Notes under the pieces: generated by a model
The model's input: only the letters and a program-made list of their open reading frames with translations
What the model was told of the DNA's origin: nothing
Database searches by the model: none
In this document: positions 11,896 through 23,177 of the stretch, piece by piece
Layout: each line of letters starts with the position of its first letter
Position numbering within the stretch: the first letter of the stretch is position 1
Source of the DNA: Calocera cornea HHB12733
Taxonomy: Eukaryota > Basidiomycota > Dacrymycetes > Dacrymycetales > Dacrymycetaceae
Length of the DNA stretch: 64,000 bases
Direction: 5' to 3'
NCBI GenBank assembly: GCA_001632435.1
Contig: KV424021.1
Coordinates: 37,542-101,541 of the forward strand
Position numbers and translations under genes: made by a program

Positions 11896-13335
11896 CTAGC
11901 ATGCCATCGTGCAGTTGACCTGGATGCTGCTCACATCGTAGACATTGAAGAACTTGAAGAAGGCCAAGACTTGTGGTGCGGTCTCACATCCCCCGGGGAA
12001 GGGCATCGTGGGCGAGAAGTCGACCAGCGGAATCCTGACTCCGGACGCAGAGTGGACAGCGGAAGCCGTGTACGTCGCATTAGCCTTCATCGCTCGACCA
12101 ATAACCTGGAACATGTCGAGTCCAGACAAGCCACGAACTGTGATCAATGCACTGGAAGTGACATTGATGTTGGAGGATGCGACATCCACGAGAACATTGG
12201 CCGACTGTTTGTTGAGCCCTTGTGTTCCGAGGTTCTGCGTGCCATTTCCACTCGTGACGGCACCCGCCACGTATATGAGCGCTTGCCCCTCCTGACCAAC
12301 ATTCATGGTGTGGGCAATAGTCAGGTTCGCCGTGTTGATCACATCGACCGTGTCCGAGTGTTCGTTGACGACATACATCCAGTTGTTGTCCGGAGACGGC
12401 CAGAGGCCGTGGGGCTCAATTCCGGTCATAGCGACGCTCCCAACAGGAACCGGAACTTCAGAGGGATCGTCCTGCTTCCAAACGCGCGTTTCGTTCATGG
12501 CGGCAATTGTGACGTAGACGTAGGTTGTGCCATCTCTAGCGATGAAGTTCGGGTGATTCGGCTCAATGCCGATGTCCATGACGGTCACGACCGTCCCCGA
12601 GCCACCATTGATTGCCATTACGGTGACCTTGCCAGCTAGCTTGTGAACAGCCCATAGAATCCTTCCGTCTGCTGATAACATCATGTCCGATGAGAACACA
12701 TCACCTAGCCCGATGATCTGGTTGACGACCTTCTTCTTCTGAACATCGATAATGTCGATGGTTGCGTTGCGGATGTGATTCACATACGCCCAACGTCCAT
12801 CTGGAGAGAACAAGACTTTGCTGGGACCATCAGCCGTGATGACGCGGTCGATTACACCCCCGTGAAGGCCGTCGATAATGTCAACCTCTTGCAAGGCACG
12901 CGATGCAACCCACACGGTGCGATTATCGGGAGCGAAGAACGCTTCATGCACAGCTCGACCGGCGTATGTCTGAGACACGATACTGTTGTCCAGAGTTCGG
13001 ATAACGGCCACAGTGTTGCTGGTGACGCTGATAGACACGATGTATTTGCCATCTCGGGAGAAGCCGAGGCCATGGACGTTGACCGCCTTGAGGTATTGGG
13101 GTCCAAGAACGTCCGTCATGCGAGAATCTCCGAGGGTGATGGTTCCAAGAACCGTGTTGTCGAAGGGCCGTATAACCGTAATGGTGTTGGAGCTTTGATC
13201 CCCAGTGTAGATTCGATCGCTGATATCGACCGGACCTGACGCGCCTTCCACCGCTGGTGCCTGCACCTGGGCCATACATGGCAGTACAGACGCACTAACC
13301 AGCAAAGCAGACCGGAAGAACTTCATGCTGTCCAA
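11896..13335 (-). CDS. secreted YVTN beta-propeller repeat protein
   Basis: A 479-residue intronless protein. The N-terminus (MKFFRSALLVSASVLPCMAQ) is a signal peptide; the methionine four residues into the frame is an equally good start. The body is a run of about 40-residue propeller blades of the YVTN/YncE type, seen as SSNTITVIRPFDNTVLGTI, SNTVAVIRTLDNSIV, VDIIDGLHGGVIDRV, IDIIDVQKKKVVNQI and DTVDVINTANLTIAHTM. The C-terminal 130 residues (NINVTSSALITVRGLSG onwards) are Ser/Thr-rich and end with two cysteines. Likely extracellular or cell-wall associated. Absence of introns beside intron-rich neighbours could mean transfer from bacteria, where YVTN proteins are common, but fungi have them too. 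Substrate unknown. Confidence 0.8.
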   Translation of the reverse strand: MDSMKFFRSALLVSASVLPCMAQVQAPAVEGASGPVDISDRIYTGDQSSNTITVIRPFDNTVLGTITLGDSRMTDVLGPQYLKAVNVHGLGFSRDGKYIVSISVTSNTVAVIRTLDNSIVSQTYAGRAVHEAFFAPDNRTVWVASRALQEVDIIDGLHGGVIDRVITADGPSKVLFSPDGRWAYVNHIRNATIDIIDVQKKKVVNQIIGLGDVFSSDMMLSADGRILWAVHKLAGKVTVMAINGGSGTVVTVMDIGIEPNHPNFIARDGTTYVYVTIAAMNETRVWKQDDPSEVPVPVGSVAMTGIEPHGLWPSPDNNWMYVVNEHSDTVDVINTANLTIAHTMNVGQEGQALIYVAGAVTSGNGTQNLGTQGLNKQSANVLVDVASSNINVTSSALITVRGLSGLDMFQVIGRAMKANATYTASAVHSASGVRIPLVDFSPTMPFPGGCETAPQVLAFFKFFNVYDVSSIQVNCTMAC

Positions 13336-13948
13336 AAGAGCGAGGCGGGTTGCTTGATATACGGTGAGACCAAGTCTGTTTCACCGTGTTCTTAAGTGCG
13401 GAGGTGCGAGACACTCTTCGGGCAGAAATTGTGCTCGGCGTTGCATTGAATAGGAGGACCGCAGCCAAGCTATCGCCATCGTCATACGAATTCTGCGTGC
13501 CGTGAAACACTCGCCCTCAACTCCTTTCTCGGAGACGCGTCGTCCTTCCCATACCTCTTCCAATCACTGTGGCGGACTGAATTAGCACTCTGGCCGGATG
13601 ATTGGTCGTGCCTCTGCAGAAGACAGGCGCTTGCCATGCCCACATGCACATGCTGTGCAACAGATCGGACGCTTTTCAGATTGGGCTTAGAACGTCCACC
13701 GGCGATCGGGCGCTTATTGAGATTCAAACCTCGGCTGCCACGGTGCGGCCTACGGCGGGGACAACCGGTGATTGCTGAGTTTTGGCGTCCGATCATATGT
13801 CGGCATAGACGTGATGTACAGTGTGCAGTTGGCCACCACTGCAAACTGAAATGAACCCTTGGTCAAATTGCAGCTTGACGGACAATAGCGAGTCAATGCG
13901 ATAGGAGCGTTGCGCTAATCTATCATACAAGCTAAGTATCCTGGCGTA
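13336..13948. other. intergenic, no gene seen
   Basis: About 610 bp upstream of the YVTN gene and downstream of the amidase. Expected to hold the YVTN promoter and the amidase 3' UTR. No RNA gene or repeat was recognised. Confidence 0.5.
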
Positions 13949-15812
13949 TCACGACAAAGTGCATGTACCTTGCCCGTCCTTGGTTTCTACAATGTTCCGT
14001 GCCTTCTTCAGGGCATCCTCCACGACGTCCAAGATAGCCAGCACCTTCTCCTCGTCATGACGGCGACCTACCAGCTGCAAGCTGACAGGTGCATTCTGGT
14101 AGCGCTCGGCGTCCCACAATGAGTGGACGTATTCCTCCGTTGGGTTGCGAGCCGCCGGAAGTTCACATTCGTATTTCTGGTCCTTCTGATGCCGGCCGAC
14201 AGGGAAGACCGCGGACGTGTAGTCGAGCAGATTCCAATATGATGTGTATCCCCACCACCGCGTGGTGTCATGTTCTGAGGCCAGGGTCGGATGGCAAGGA
14301 CAAAGAATAATATCGAACGGCCGTCCAGTGCTGGTCCGGGAGATGGTTTCGTTCCAGTAGCGCAGAACTTGCATCCGAATCGCTTCGCGCTCTACGTTCA
14401 AGGGCCAAGTTTGCGCGGCGCTATACGCCTGTGTATGTTGCGACAGTATCCATGCGGTCTGAGATACCGCTGGCTCGCCAGCTTGATTCAAGGTGTCATA
14501 ATACTCCTTTCCGCCATCGAGGAGATATAGCTTGCACTGCGGCCTAATCAGTAAGCGGTTTGGATATGAGAATATAGACAGCGCGTACAATGAGCCTCCA
14601 GGCTGCCACATGGTGATCCAGGGGCTGCCAGTCCAGCACTTCGTGTCCGGCGGCCAGCAGCGCAGACTTGGCTTCCTCAAGAGCGGCCCGTATAGGCGGA
14701 TGCGGTGCCACGACCCCATCGTCCCAAAGAACCGCAATCGATAACTTCTTCGGAAGCCCTTTGCCCTTCGCAACTTCCTCCTGCCACGGCATGCGCAAGA
14801 GTGGCGGCTCGAGCAACCAAGGTTCGTACTGCAGCATAACCCGGGAGAAGAGCCCCAGATCTCGTGCGGAGGTCGCGATTGGACCTAAGACGCCGACAAT
14901 GTTGTCCATTCCGGCCTGGGAGCCGTTGAGGCCACCATGCGGCATGCGAGCCACCGATGGCTTGAAACCATACAGACCACAGAAGGCGGCTGGAGTCCTG
15001 TGAACCGGGGTGAGTACCTAATTATCCTGCATATATGCTCTAACATGCGCACCTGATGCTGCCACCTATATCTGTACCCAAACCCAGTGGGCTACCATGT
15101 GCAGATATGAGCGCCCCTTCCCCTCCACTACTTCCACCAGGCGATAGTTTGCGATTGAAGACATTCAACGTTCGGCCAAACACGTTGTTGTTCGTTTCGA
15201 GCGACTAGACCAGCCCTGATTAGAGAATGTCATCAATCTACAGCATCGACATACGAGCAGTGTCTGTGGGTTCGCTGTCTTGGTATACAATACTGCCCCG
15301 GCCTGTTTCAAGAGTGCAACCGCTGTTGCGTCCTCGTCCGCGATGGTCTTGTTTGCCCAAAGGATGTAGCCCGTGGACGTGTCTTGTCCCTTGAGGAGGA
15401 TATGGTCCTTCACCGACACAGGGAGGCCGTGAAGCGGTCCCAGTACGTGCCCGGTCTCTTGGAGGTGCTTGTCGCACTCTTCCGCTCGAGCGAGGCCCTC
15501 TTCGAAGAAGATCTCGGTGAGACAGTTGGTCGTATCCTGTGCTATGATGGCGACCTTGATGAACGCCCAAAGGACCTCGACTGCGGTGTATTGCTTGGAG
15601 CCGATGGCGGTAACGAGCTCGGTGGCATCTTGGTGAACGATGACTTTCTCCTTGTCGGTGAGTTTGGACAGACAGAGCTCCGACACGTCGAGGACGTCGT
15701 CGCCAGGAAGCTTATCGAGTCGCCACTTGGAGTAGCCTTGGAGGATCGACTCGCGCGTCGATTGTTTACGCGCCGCAACGGATTGCCATCGCTCGATCTG
15801 ACCACCACCCAT
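13949..15812 (-). CDS. amidase-signature hydrolase (acetamidase/amidase type)
   Basis: Member of the amidase signature family, which hydrolyses carboxamides to acid and ammonia. It begins MGGGQIERWQSVAARKQ (ATG at 15812). The catalytic triad is visible: Lys in GLPVSVKDH, the cis-Ser in SPGGSSGGEGAL, and the nucleophile Ser in GTDIGGSIR. The conserved TNNNVFGRTLN follows an intron. Three introns fit: after PQTLL, inside SIR/TPAAFCG, and between AAWRLI and CKLYLLDGG. Total length is about 550 residues, normal for fungal amidases. The C-terminal end is uncertain: reading through gives a stop at 13949, but a further 37 bp intron is possible. Usual roles are nitrogen scavenging or detoxification; the substrate cannot be read from sequence. 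Confidence 0.88.
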
Positions 15813-17283
15813 CACGACGTCCGACAAGTGGCAAGTGGTTAAGAGATAGCTCGAAAGAGCCAAGTGGATGGCGCGAGGAGGGATGCGACCGGTGAAACGG
15901 TGTGCTGCACTACTCGTGGGGCCCGCTCAATGTCCGCTGGTATGTAACGATCGGTGGACATTCTACCGTCCTATATATGCGGCGTCAGGCATCTCACGTG
16001 CCAAGCTTTTAACTAAGGAATCCGGTCTGGCGAGACTGCGAGAAATGCCAGTGGGCGCTTGTTTGAAACCTACTAATCGGGTCTGCTTTCCCCCAGTTTC
16101 AGTAGAATGCGTCTACCATACTTTCTCCGCTGTTAGGATACCTCCGGCTAACATTCTAACATCTCAGGTCACCGGTTCTGAAGGGCGCATCCATTCTTCG
16201 AAGAAAAGAAGGACATTGACCGAAGATTGCTGAAAGGCACGGGAACGTGGGCGTATGAAACACGCTATCAGATGGCTCACCTTATGGGGCGATATCGGCA
16301 AAGAACGAGCGTCCGATTGGGCGCTTAACGGCCCCTGAGCGGCGGCCGGCACCGAATAGGGTATGGTCTTCGCTCTTTGCACCTTGGTCACCTTGATCGC
16401 TTCCCATTTTTTCTAAGCTTCTATGTCTGCGACAAGCTTAAGCACTGAGTGTTGTGTATCTTCTGCAACAGTCCCAAATCTTCCGTTATACGCCCAAGAA
16501 GCAAGCCAGATCTTCTGATACTTGCACATGTCGCGCCCCCGCTTACGTATATTTCCGCAGGGTATTGGTTCGCCGCCGACCTTGAAAACCCTGAACGACC
16601 GCACCCCACTACGGCCATGATGGGCGCTCATTTAAGAGGAGGCTAGAGGCCGCTGTCAACTCGCCAGTAGCATAGGCATTATGCGAAGTGGGCAAGTGGC
16701 ACTGTCGTGTGCGCGTCCATCGGCAGATATCGTTCTGTGCCGATTGCGCCGACGCGCTAGCGCTAGTTCAACAGAATTTGCCAGGTACTCACGCGCCAAG
16801 CGTGGAGCTTATGCGGTCTGATCCCTAACGACGATGCGCCCAAAGTGAATTGTGGCGACCCGTGTGCTGTCCATAAGACGCGCTATGCCGCACCGCGCTC
16901 CGCTATCGGTATCGAGAAGCGAACCACTTCCTCTCCGCCAATGGCTCTTGACGCCCGCAATACCATATTCCAGTATGGAGGCTGCCCAGTCCACGGTAAG
17001 CAGGAACCCCATGCTCACTTGTCGTGTTCTCAAGATTGAGGCGGGCGTTTGGTCCATGTATTGCGAACAGTAAGTGAATGAAGCACATATGATATCGTGT
17101 TTCATTGCTATATTCTCCGTCACAATACAGGACAATACACATATCTGTACATAGACAATAGAAGGAGTGGTGAAGGAAGAACTAGCCTTTAGGTGACAAA
17201 TTAGGAGACGCTTGCGTAACGTAAGAGGATCCAGAAGGGGGATGTAAAATTAGGGTAGAATTAGATGAGGATATGTTGATAAA
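15813..17283. other. long intergenic region, no gene seen
   Basis: About 1.47 kb between the amidase start and the 3' end of the first GNAT-like gene. No frame has protein-like composition or splice support, and I recognise no tRNA, tandem repeat or transposon end. Confidence 0.45.
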
Positions 17284-18575
17284 TTACCAATGACCGATTT
17301 CTGTGTCCTTGAAGCCAAGCTCCAGCCACCTTTCCACCGAAGAACGTTCGCTGATAGGTCGATCCCCAACGCCCACGAACCCCACACGACCGTATACGCC
17401 CGCGGCGGTTGTCAGGTCATGAGCGACGAAGAGGACGATGTGCTGTTCAGTTCTCAGCACTCTGCCGAGAGCTGCGTCAGCACGTACACAATTAGTGTTG
17501 CGGGTGGGCTTACTCATGGCAAACATGGGTGAGAAGCAGTTTGGCGTATCCCTTTCTTCGGTGATTCTGGTGGGTAAAGACCTTGGACACCGCGGCCACT
17601 TTGCTGGACTTGCGCGTGACAGCTACTATACAGACGACTTCCCAACCAGTCTGCCCAGGGCCGCATGGTGCCTCGCAGACGTATAACTCTTTGCGATCGA
17701 TGAGTCGCTTGGCTTCCTGGGTGCCCTGCTCCACAGAGAGCCGATACGGGTCGTCATGCTGCACCTCTTGGTCAGAAAGCAGTTCATGAGCCGAAGAACG
17801 TACTTACTGCGGAATCAGTGAAGGCACTGCAGAGCCTGCCTGCCTGTGTAAGGTGGGCTGCAGATGCAAGCCCCATGCGACATGGGCCAAAGGCAGGCGG
17901 CTGAATTGGAGCGAGCGTTTGGCGGGTGCAGAAGGTGTGAGTGGCCTGATAGTAGGGTTCCGGTATTATGGTATGCCCGGTAAGACTTTCCCACGCTGTT
18001 GCGAGACGCTGCACGACCGGTTCTACACCAACAATGGAGAAGACACGGCGTTCCGGTATGGTAGCCTTCATGCGTTCGGCGAGTAGAGGTATGCGCCGAT
18101 CGAGCCAAGAAGGCGAGATACTGCCGTACGAGCGATTGGTGAAGATGAAAACCGGTTTGCGGCCAGTGCAGGCGAGGACGAAGTCGAGACTCGGATATTC
18201 CTGATCGATCGTCCATACAGAGATGTAGGCAACGTCGTGCGGCGCCGGTTTTGCGCTTTCGGGGTGGGTTGACGAGCTGGACAGTAAAGCTCGCTTCTCC
18301 ATCTGCTTTAGATGGTCATCCCACCACATCCGGCTGTCTTCTGAAGATGGAACTTCTCCTCCGTAACCTTCGAAGATTTGACGTTCGATCGCGTCGGGAA
18401 GAATCAAGTTTGAGCTGACGGAATTAGCTTCTAGCACCCAGCCTGACGCGCGCAGCATGTCCCGAGCCGAGAAGTGGTTGCAGATACTGATTATAGCCGA
18501 GTTCTGACGAACCGGCTTGAGAGATCGATAGCGCGCATTGTTCCCAAAAAGCGACACTTCAGTACGGCCCCTCAT
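17284..18575 (-). CDS. GNAT-like acetyltransferase, copy A
   Basis: Exons 18575-17808, 17764-17514 and 17461-17284 give 398 residues. The start at MRGRTEVSLF was chosen because it aligns with the start of copy B. The C-terminal third looks like a GNAT fold: a strand with VCIVAVTRKSSKVAAVSKVF, then the acetyl-CoA loop HQNHRRKGYAKLLLTHV (R-x-x-G-x-A type), then VLFVAHDLTTAAGVYGRVGF, the usual last GNAT helix-strand. The first 240 residues are not recognisable alone but match copy B (MWWDDHLKQME, YISVWTID, LDFVLACTGRKPVFIF, HTFCTRQT). Acyl acceptor unknown. The second intron lies at the same codon and phase as in copy B, showing duplication. Confidence 0.78.
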
Positions 18576-20175
18576 TATGAGCAAGCGATAGATGGGAAGA
18601 GATGGATGGGAATGAGTCACGGCACAAGCTCTGGGCTCGCAGCACTATGCTTCGGGCGCAGATCGTAAACGGGACAGGACGACGTACGCCGTAACGACAG
18701 AGGTGATAAGGGTGAGAAAGGAACCAGTGGGATAACTGGACGAATGCAATGCCCGGGTACTCTTATATAACGACAGGTCGAAGCAGTGCGGACATAAGTA
18801 GGGTAACCCTGACTCATTGTCCTTTTCACACTGACCTCCTCGGGTTGCACGAGGATTGGAAGTCGCCTCTTCAGCAGCGGTAGATGATCATAATGGCATC
18901 GGCCAAGGAAACAGACTATCCCGGCCCAATCTCCCGGCCAAGACGCAAGGACAAGAACCACTGTCTCCGGGCTCATGCATTCCCGTATGTCGGAATATCC
19001 AGATCAGCAGCTGATCCGCACCATCATGGGGTGTAAGCTTCATTGCCGGACCATCGAATGCGGCCGAATGGGCCGTATGGCAACGGGGCACGAGAGTCCT
19101 ACCGGGAGTCCCAAGTGCAAATGCATAAGGGAGTCCACCGAGGGTGCAGAGCCGGGATCGCAGTGAGCTGAGTGAATTCCCGAGGCAAACGGCGCATGCA
19201 ACGCAGTATACATGACTCCAGTGCTTGTCAGACGAGCCCAGATGTTATGATTTGAAGCAAGCAATAATGACTCCTACTTGTGACTGAGTGTGATGACACA
19301 GCGAAGACGGGGGCGAAGCAGCGCAGCCCCTCCGCTTTGGACCCGAAAATATCATTATGGAGGCTACTGTATCAACGCGTCCCGCATCAGCCAATCAGAC
19401 GAGGTTCTACGCTCACAGCCACGTCATCTGCTTCGTTACTACGCAACTTCCGGCGAGACCCTTCCCGAGCACCGCAGCGGTTTGCAAAGGCAAGCGTGCC
19501 TGGTCTAATCTGTCTGCAAGTTACAGCCAGATTCGTTGTCTAGTCTCGGTCACGGTAACCGATCCAAAGTCGGTTACCTCTCGATCAACCCTAACATAGG
19601 TTAGCGCAAAGAGGGCAGTGCGATCGCTCTTCCGACAGGACTGGCTTCGTCCCGCATCAGTTTCCGGAATGACGTTTTTGTCGCTGTAACAAACTTCGCT
19701 TTGTGTTGCCGGTGTCTTTAGGGCACTACGCGGGCCGGCCGTAATCGGCTATCCGGGGACATCGGGACCTGTGAAGCAACTTTTCTCGCAACGCACAGCA
19801 ACGGGCAAATCTCAGGCTGACAGTTGCTCACAAGGCGTAAGGCACGACTCGTAATCATCATGTGCCAAAGAATCGCACGACGTGAGCAATCACGCTCGTT
19901 TCTTGCGAGTTTAAGCCATCTTGCTTCCAAGTCATTTCGTGTTGTGCTGTTTCACGAGCCCGCAAAAGTCTGAGGCTTGAGAGAAGTACTACGTGATGAT
20001 ACTCTATTAGCGATGAGCTGGAATCGCAAAGTCCTGGCTTCTGGCGCCATATTTTACTACTATAAGTAGAATTGCGTACTAGAAATACATTGGAACTGGA
20101 TAGACTAGTTAGGATTTGCATTATGGAAGAATAATCGAAGTGAGATGTAAATTAGATTGTGTACGAGTCGGCCGT
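18576..20175. other. intergenic between the two GNAT-like copies
   Basis: About 1.6 kb. It holds the promoter of copy A, with a TATATAAG-type box near 18762-18769, and the 3' UTR of copy B. No further coding frame is supported. Confidence 0.45.
18762..18769 (-). promoter_or_regulatory. TATA-box candidate for GNAT-like copy A
   Basis: On the minus strand this reads TATATAAG, about 190 bp upstream of the ATG at 18575. Copy B has a similar box at about 230 bp. Plausible but untested. Confidence 0.35.
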
Positions 20176-21456
20176 TCACCAGAAGCCCATAACAACGTTG
20201 TTGAAGCCAATCTCGATCCAATCCTCAACCTCTGGGTGCGGACGGTTCTCACCGACTCCCACGAAGCCAACACGGCCGTACACAGTGGCCGCAGCGGGAT
20301 TGTCATGAGCGACATACAAGACGACACGGGACTTGTACTTCAGAACTCTGCAGATGGAGATAAGCCGTGTATCTTGGCTGCGGGAAAGACGGAGCTCACT
20401 CTCGGCATACGATGGCCACGATGCTGCGGGCAAAGCCTTGGCCACGCCATTCGGGAGAAGTGAACACTTTAGAGATCGCAGCGATCTCGTCGCTTTCACG
20501 CGTGACTGCGACGATGGAGACGACTTCGGCAGTCCGAGTCCTCGGATCGTAGACCTCGTAAACCCATAGTTGGCGCTTCGCAATCAGGTCAGCGGCTTGC
20601 TGGACAGCGCCCTCTGGAGAGAGCGGGAAGATGATCTAGAGAACTGTTAAGAAGAGCCGTAAGCATCGTATAACACGCTCCTCACCGAGTCGTTTGCAAA
20701 CTCTTCGCACAGCGGCGCGACGCTCATGATGTGACTAGCGTCAGCCAATCGGACCCGATGATTGGCCGGGAGCGCTCGAGCACCAGTGAAGGTCTGTGGC
20801 GTGCAGAAGGTGTAGGATGCGTGGTAGAACGGTTCAACCGCGCGGGTGGCGCGGTTGGTGTAGATGGAATGTCCGCTGATGTTGGCCCATTCAGCCGCCA
20901 GGCTACGGATCGGCCGAGTATGGCCGAATATCGAGAAGACGCGCTTGGCCGGGATAACCGCGAGCATGCGACCGGCGAGAGCGCTCATCCGGGGCTGGAG
21001 GAACTCGGGCGTGAAGTCGGACTTGTCCTTGGGCGAGAACAAGAAGAGCGGCTTCTTGCCACAGCAAGCGATCGCGAAATCGAGGGAGGTCACGCCGGCG
21101 TTGAAGGTCCATACCGACATGAAGTAGGCTTCGCGGTAGATCGGGAATGCGCCTTCGCTCTCCGACGAGTCGCGACCTTGCTTGGCCATCATAGAGGCCA
21201 TGCGCTCCTGCCACCAGCGCTGGCTGTCGGCGGCTGTCGGGATCGACTTTCCGTTGCCTTCCTTGGCTTGATACTCCACGGCGTAGGGGAGGACCATGTT
21301 GGATCGCTGCTGGTTGCGTTGCATGATATAGCCAGCAGCCAGCATGAATTCGGTCGCAGTTTCATGATTCACCACGAGAACGATGCCTTGTGCACGGGCA
21401 GGCACGGCACCAAGAGTAGCACGGCGAGCGTTGGGGCTGCGAAGGATACCAGGCAT
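20176..21456 (-). CDS. GNAT-like acetyltransferase, copy B
   Basis: Paralogue of copy A, same strand, 392 residues from exons 21456-20686, 20635-20400 and 20347-20176. It begins MPGILRSPNARRATLG. Shared blocks with A include QRWWQERM (A: RMWWDDHL), YFMSVWTFN, LDFAIACCGKKPLFLF, HASYTFCTPQTF and the GNAT part VSIVAVTRESDEIAAISKVF, EWRGQGFARSIVAIV and YVAHDNPAAATVYGRVGFVGVG. The R-G-Q-G-F-A loop is a classic acetyl-CoA pyrophosphate-binding motif and is better preserved here than in A. Both proteins end with a short Glu-rich strand (DWIEIGFNNVVMGFW in B). Both introns sit at the same places as in A. Substrate unknown. Confidence 0.8.
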
Positions 21457-23177
21457 CTTGATTATTGGTGAGTATTGGGGTGGGTTGAGTAGTTGTATAG
21501 GGTCTTGAGACAAGTATTGTCGGAGAAGTTGCCTGTAAGTGACAGCGAGGATAGATAGCGACTAGGTTGCAGACGACAGACCGAGAGAGCGGGGTTATTA
21601 GGGGGAGGATAGGATAGGTGATTAGGTCGAGTCGGGCGAAGTAGAGTAGCTACTGAGGTACGGGCTAGGAGGCTTCGTCGGGCTGTCCTTTATACTCTGA
21701 GCTCGGGGACCGTGGGCAGATGATGCGGCTGATCAGTCACGTCTAGACCTGTGCAAGGTGGACATGGGTGGATAGATTGCCAATGCCTAAGCGAGGGACC
21801 GCAATGCCCCAGCCCGGCGTCGATGTACGGATTGGGACCATGTGTGCCAAGATTAGATGCCTTGGAATCACGGCCGGTCAGAGTGGCGGAGCGGGTTAGT
21901 GAAGACATAGAGGGAAATGCATCAAGGCGCCGACGTCTCCCGTCGTGAGAGCGAGCTCGGCAAGGGGGTTCACAGCATAGATTGTTTCAGCGGCGCATGG
22001 CGAGGGGGTTCAGACCCATCATCAACGGAGAGAGAGATGTGAGCGCTGCACGCAGTCCATGCAAGCGACAGAGAGCGGGAGGTCGAGTCGGTGCGAGGCC
22101 AGCGATCCACCCTCGAATGGGAGGTAGACGAAGCAGCGCCTCAGAAAAGATAGAAAGATAGTGTATAATGCGCCCGTCATCCCATGTGATCGGAGCCTGA
22201 TCTGATGGTCGGAACCTTGTGCCGCTGGTCTGTCCCTGACTCGAAGGACTTTGACAACGAGGCACGCCTTTGAAGATTGCTTCTGCATGAGACATACCAC
22301 GGGTTGTGCTCAATGGGAGAGCTTCCCGTGAGGTAAATGAAATAGCCGATGGTAGGACGGCTGCACCGCCTCCCTCATCGGCACCTTCTGAATGTCCGGG
22401 TTGGTGCATGCTTTCGCTCCGTTTAGACAACACAGCCTGGAGCCATACGACACATCGACTATCAGAAGCGTAGCTGTGAATATTGGATCTCAGCCAGATG
22501 GGCGACAAACTGGGACGTGAGACTGTTATATGACGTTTAGTTTTCGCCCGACGATTCCGACAACGCGTTTTACCGATGAATTATTTGTAATGTTTCCGTA
22601 TAGCTTCGGAAGGAATGCTGTAATACAGTGCACTCCTCCCCTTCTGAGTGTCACAAGACTCATCCATTGTTGCAAAAAAAGATGGACAATGCGGACCTTG
22701 AAGGCGATGAGGAGCGAGCCTGCCCATTACGGCGTCTTCGTTGTTACTCCGGCGAATTGGGCCAGGCTGTGCCCGGCCGTCGGGCGTCAAGTGGCAGTGA
22801 GTGCTGCGATGAGGAGCAGGCACGGAGTGAGAAGCAAAGAGCGCAGTGAGTGGAAAGCTGGCTAGCCAGCGCTTGTGGCCGTCGAGCAAGACGCGGATGG
22901 AGTCATGGAGACGACCGCTGAGGATGGGACGTCTGAGGTGGAGCGGATCGCGGATGAGCGCTCGCTGGCACCAGCCAAACGCCGGAGCCGCGGAGCGCGC
23001 GCCGGGATTGCGCTCGAGGAGCCGAAAGTGGCGCGCGCGTGTCTTTACGCCCACCGCGCCGAGCGCTCTTCTACCTCTTTCGCACGGGCCGCATGGGCGC
23101 AAATGGAGACACATCCAGCTCACACCTGAGCTGGTATTACAACACTCTTGCGCAGACCACCTCCTGCCAAGCGCACT
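21457..23177. other. intergenic; two weak open frames only
   Basis: About 1.7 kb between divergently transcribed GNAT copy B and MOCS1. A minus frame at 22581-23183 (200 codons) and plus frames at 22682-22849 and 22875-23129 are open but show no recognisable domain, and their splice sites are unconvincing. I do not call a gene here. Confidence 0.4.
21688..21694 (-). promoter_or_regulatory. TATA-box candidate for GNAT-like copy B
   Basis: Minus strand reads TATAAAG, about 232 bp upstream of the ATG at 21456. Confidence 0.35.

Noticed and set aside
11851..12639. Plus-strand frame of 262 codons opposite the YVTN gene
   Set aside because: Antisense shadow of the propeller repeats; composition is unlike a real protein.
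13690..13760. Possible tRNA T-arm (ggtttgaatc on the minus strand)
   Set aside because: No complementary acceptor or anticodon stem at the right spacing.
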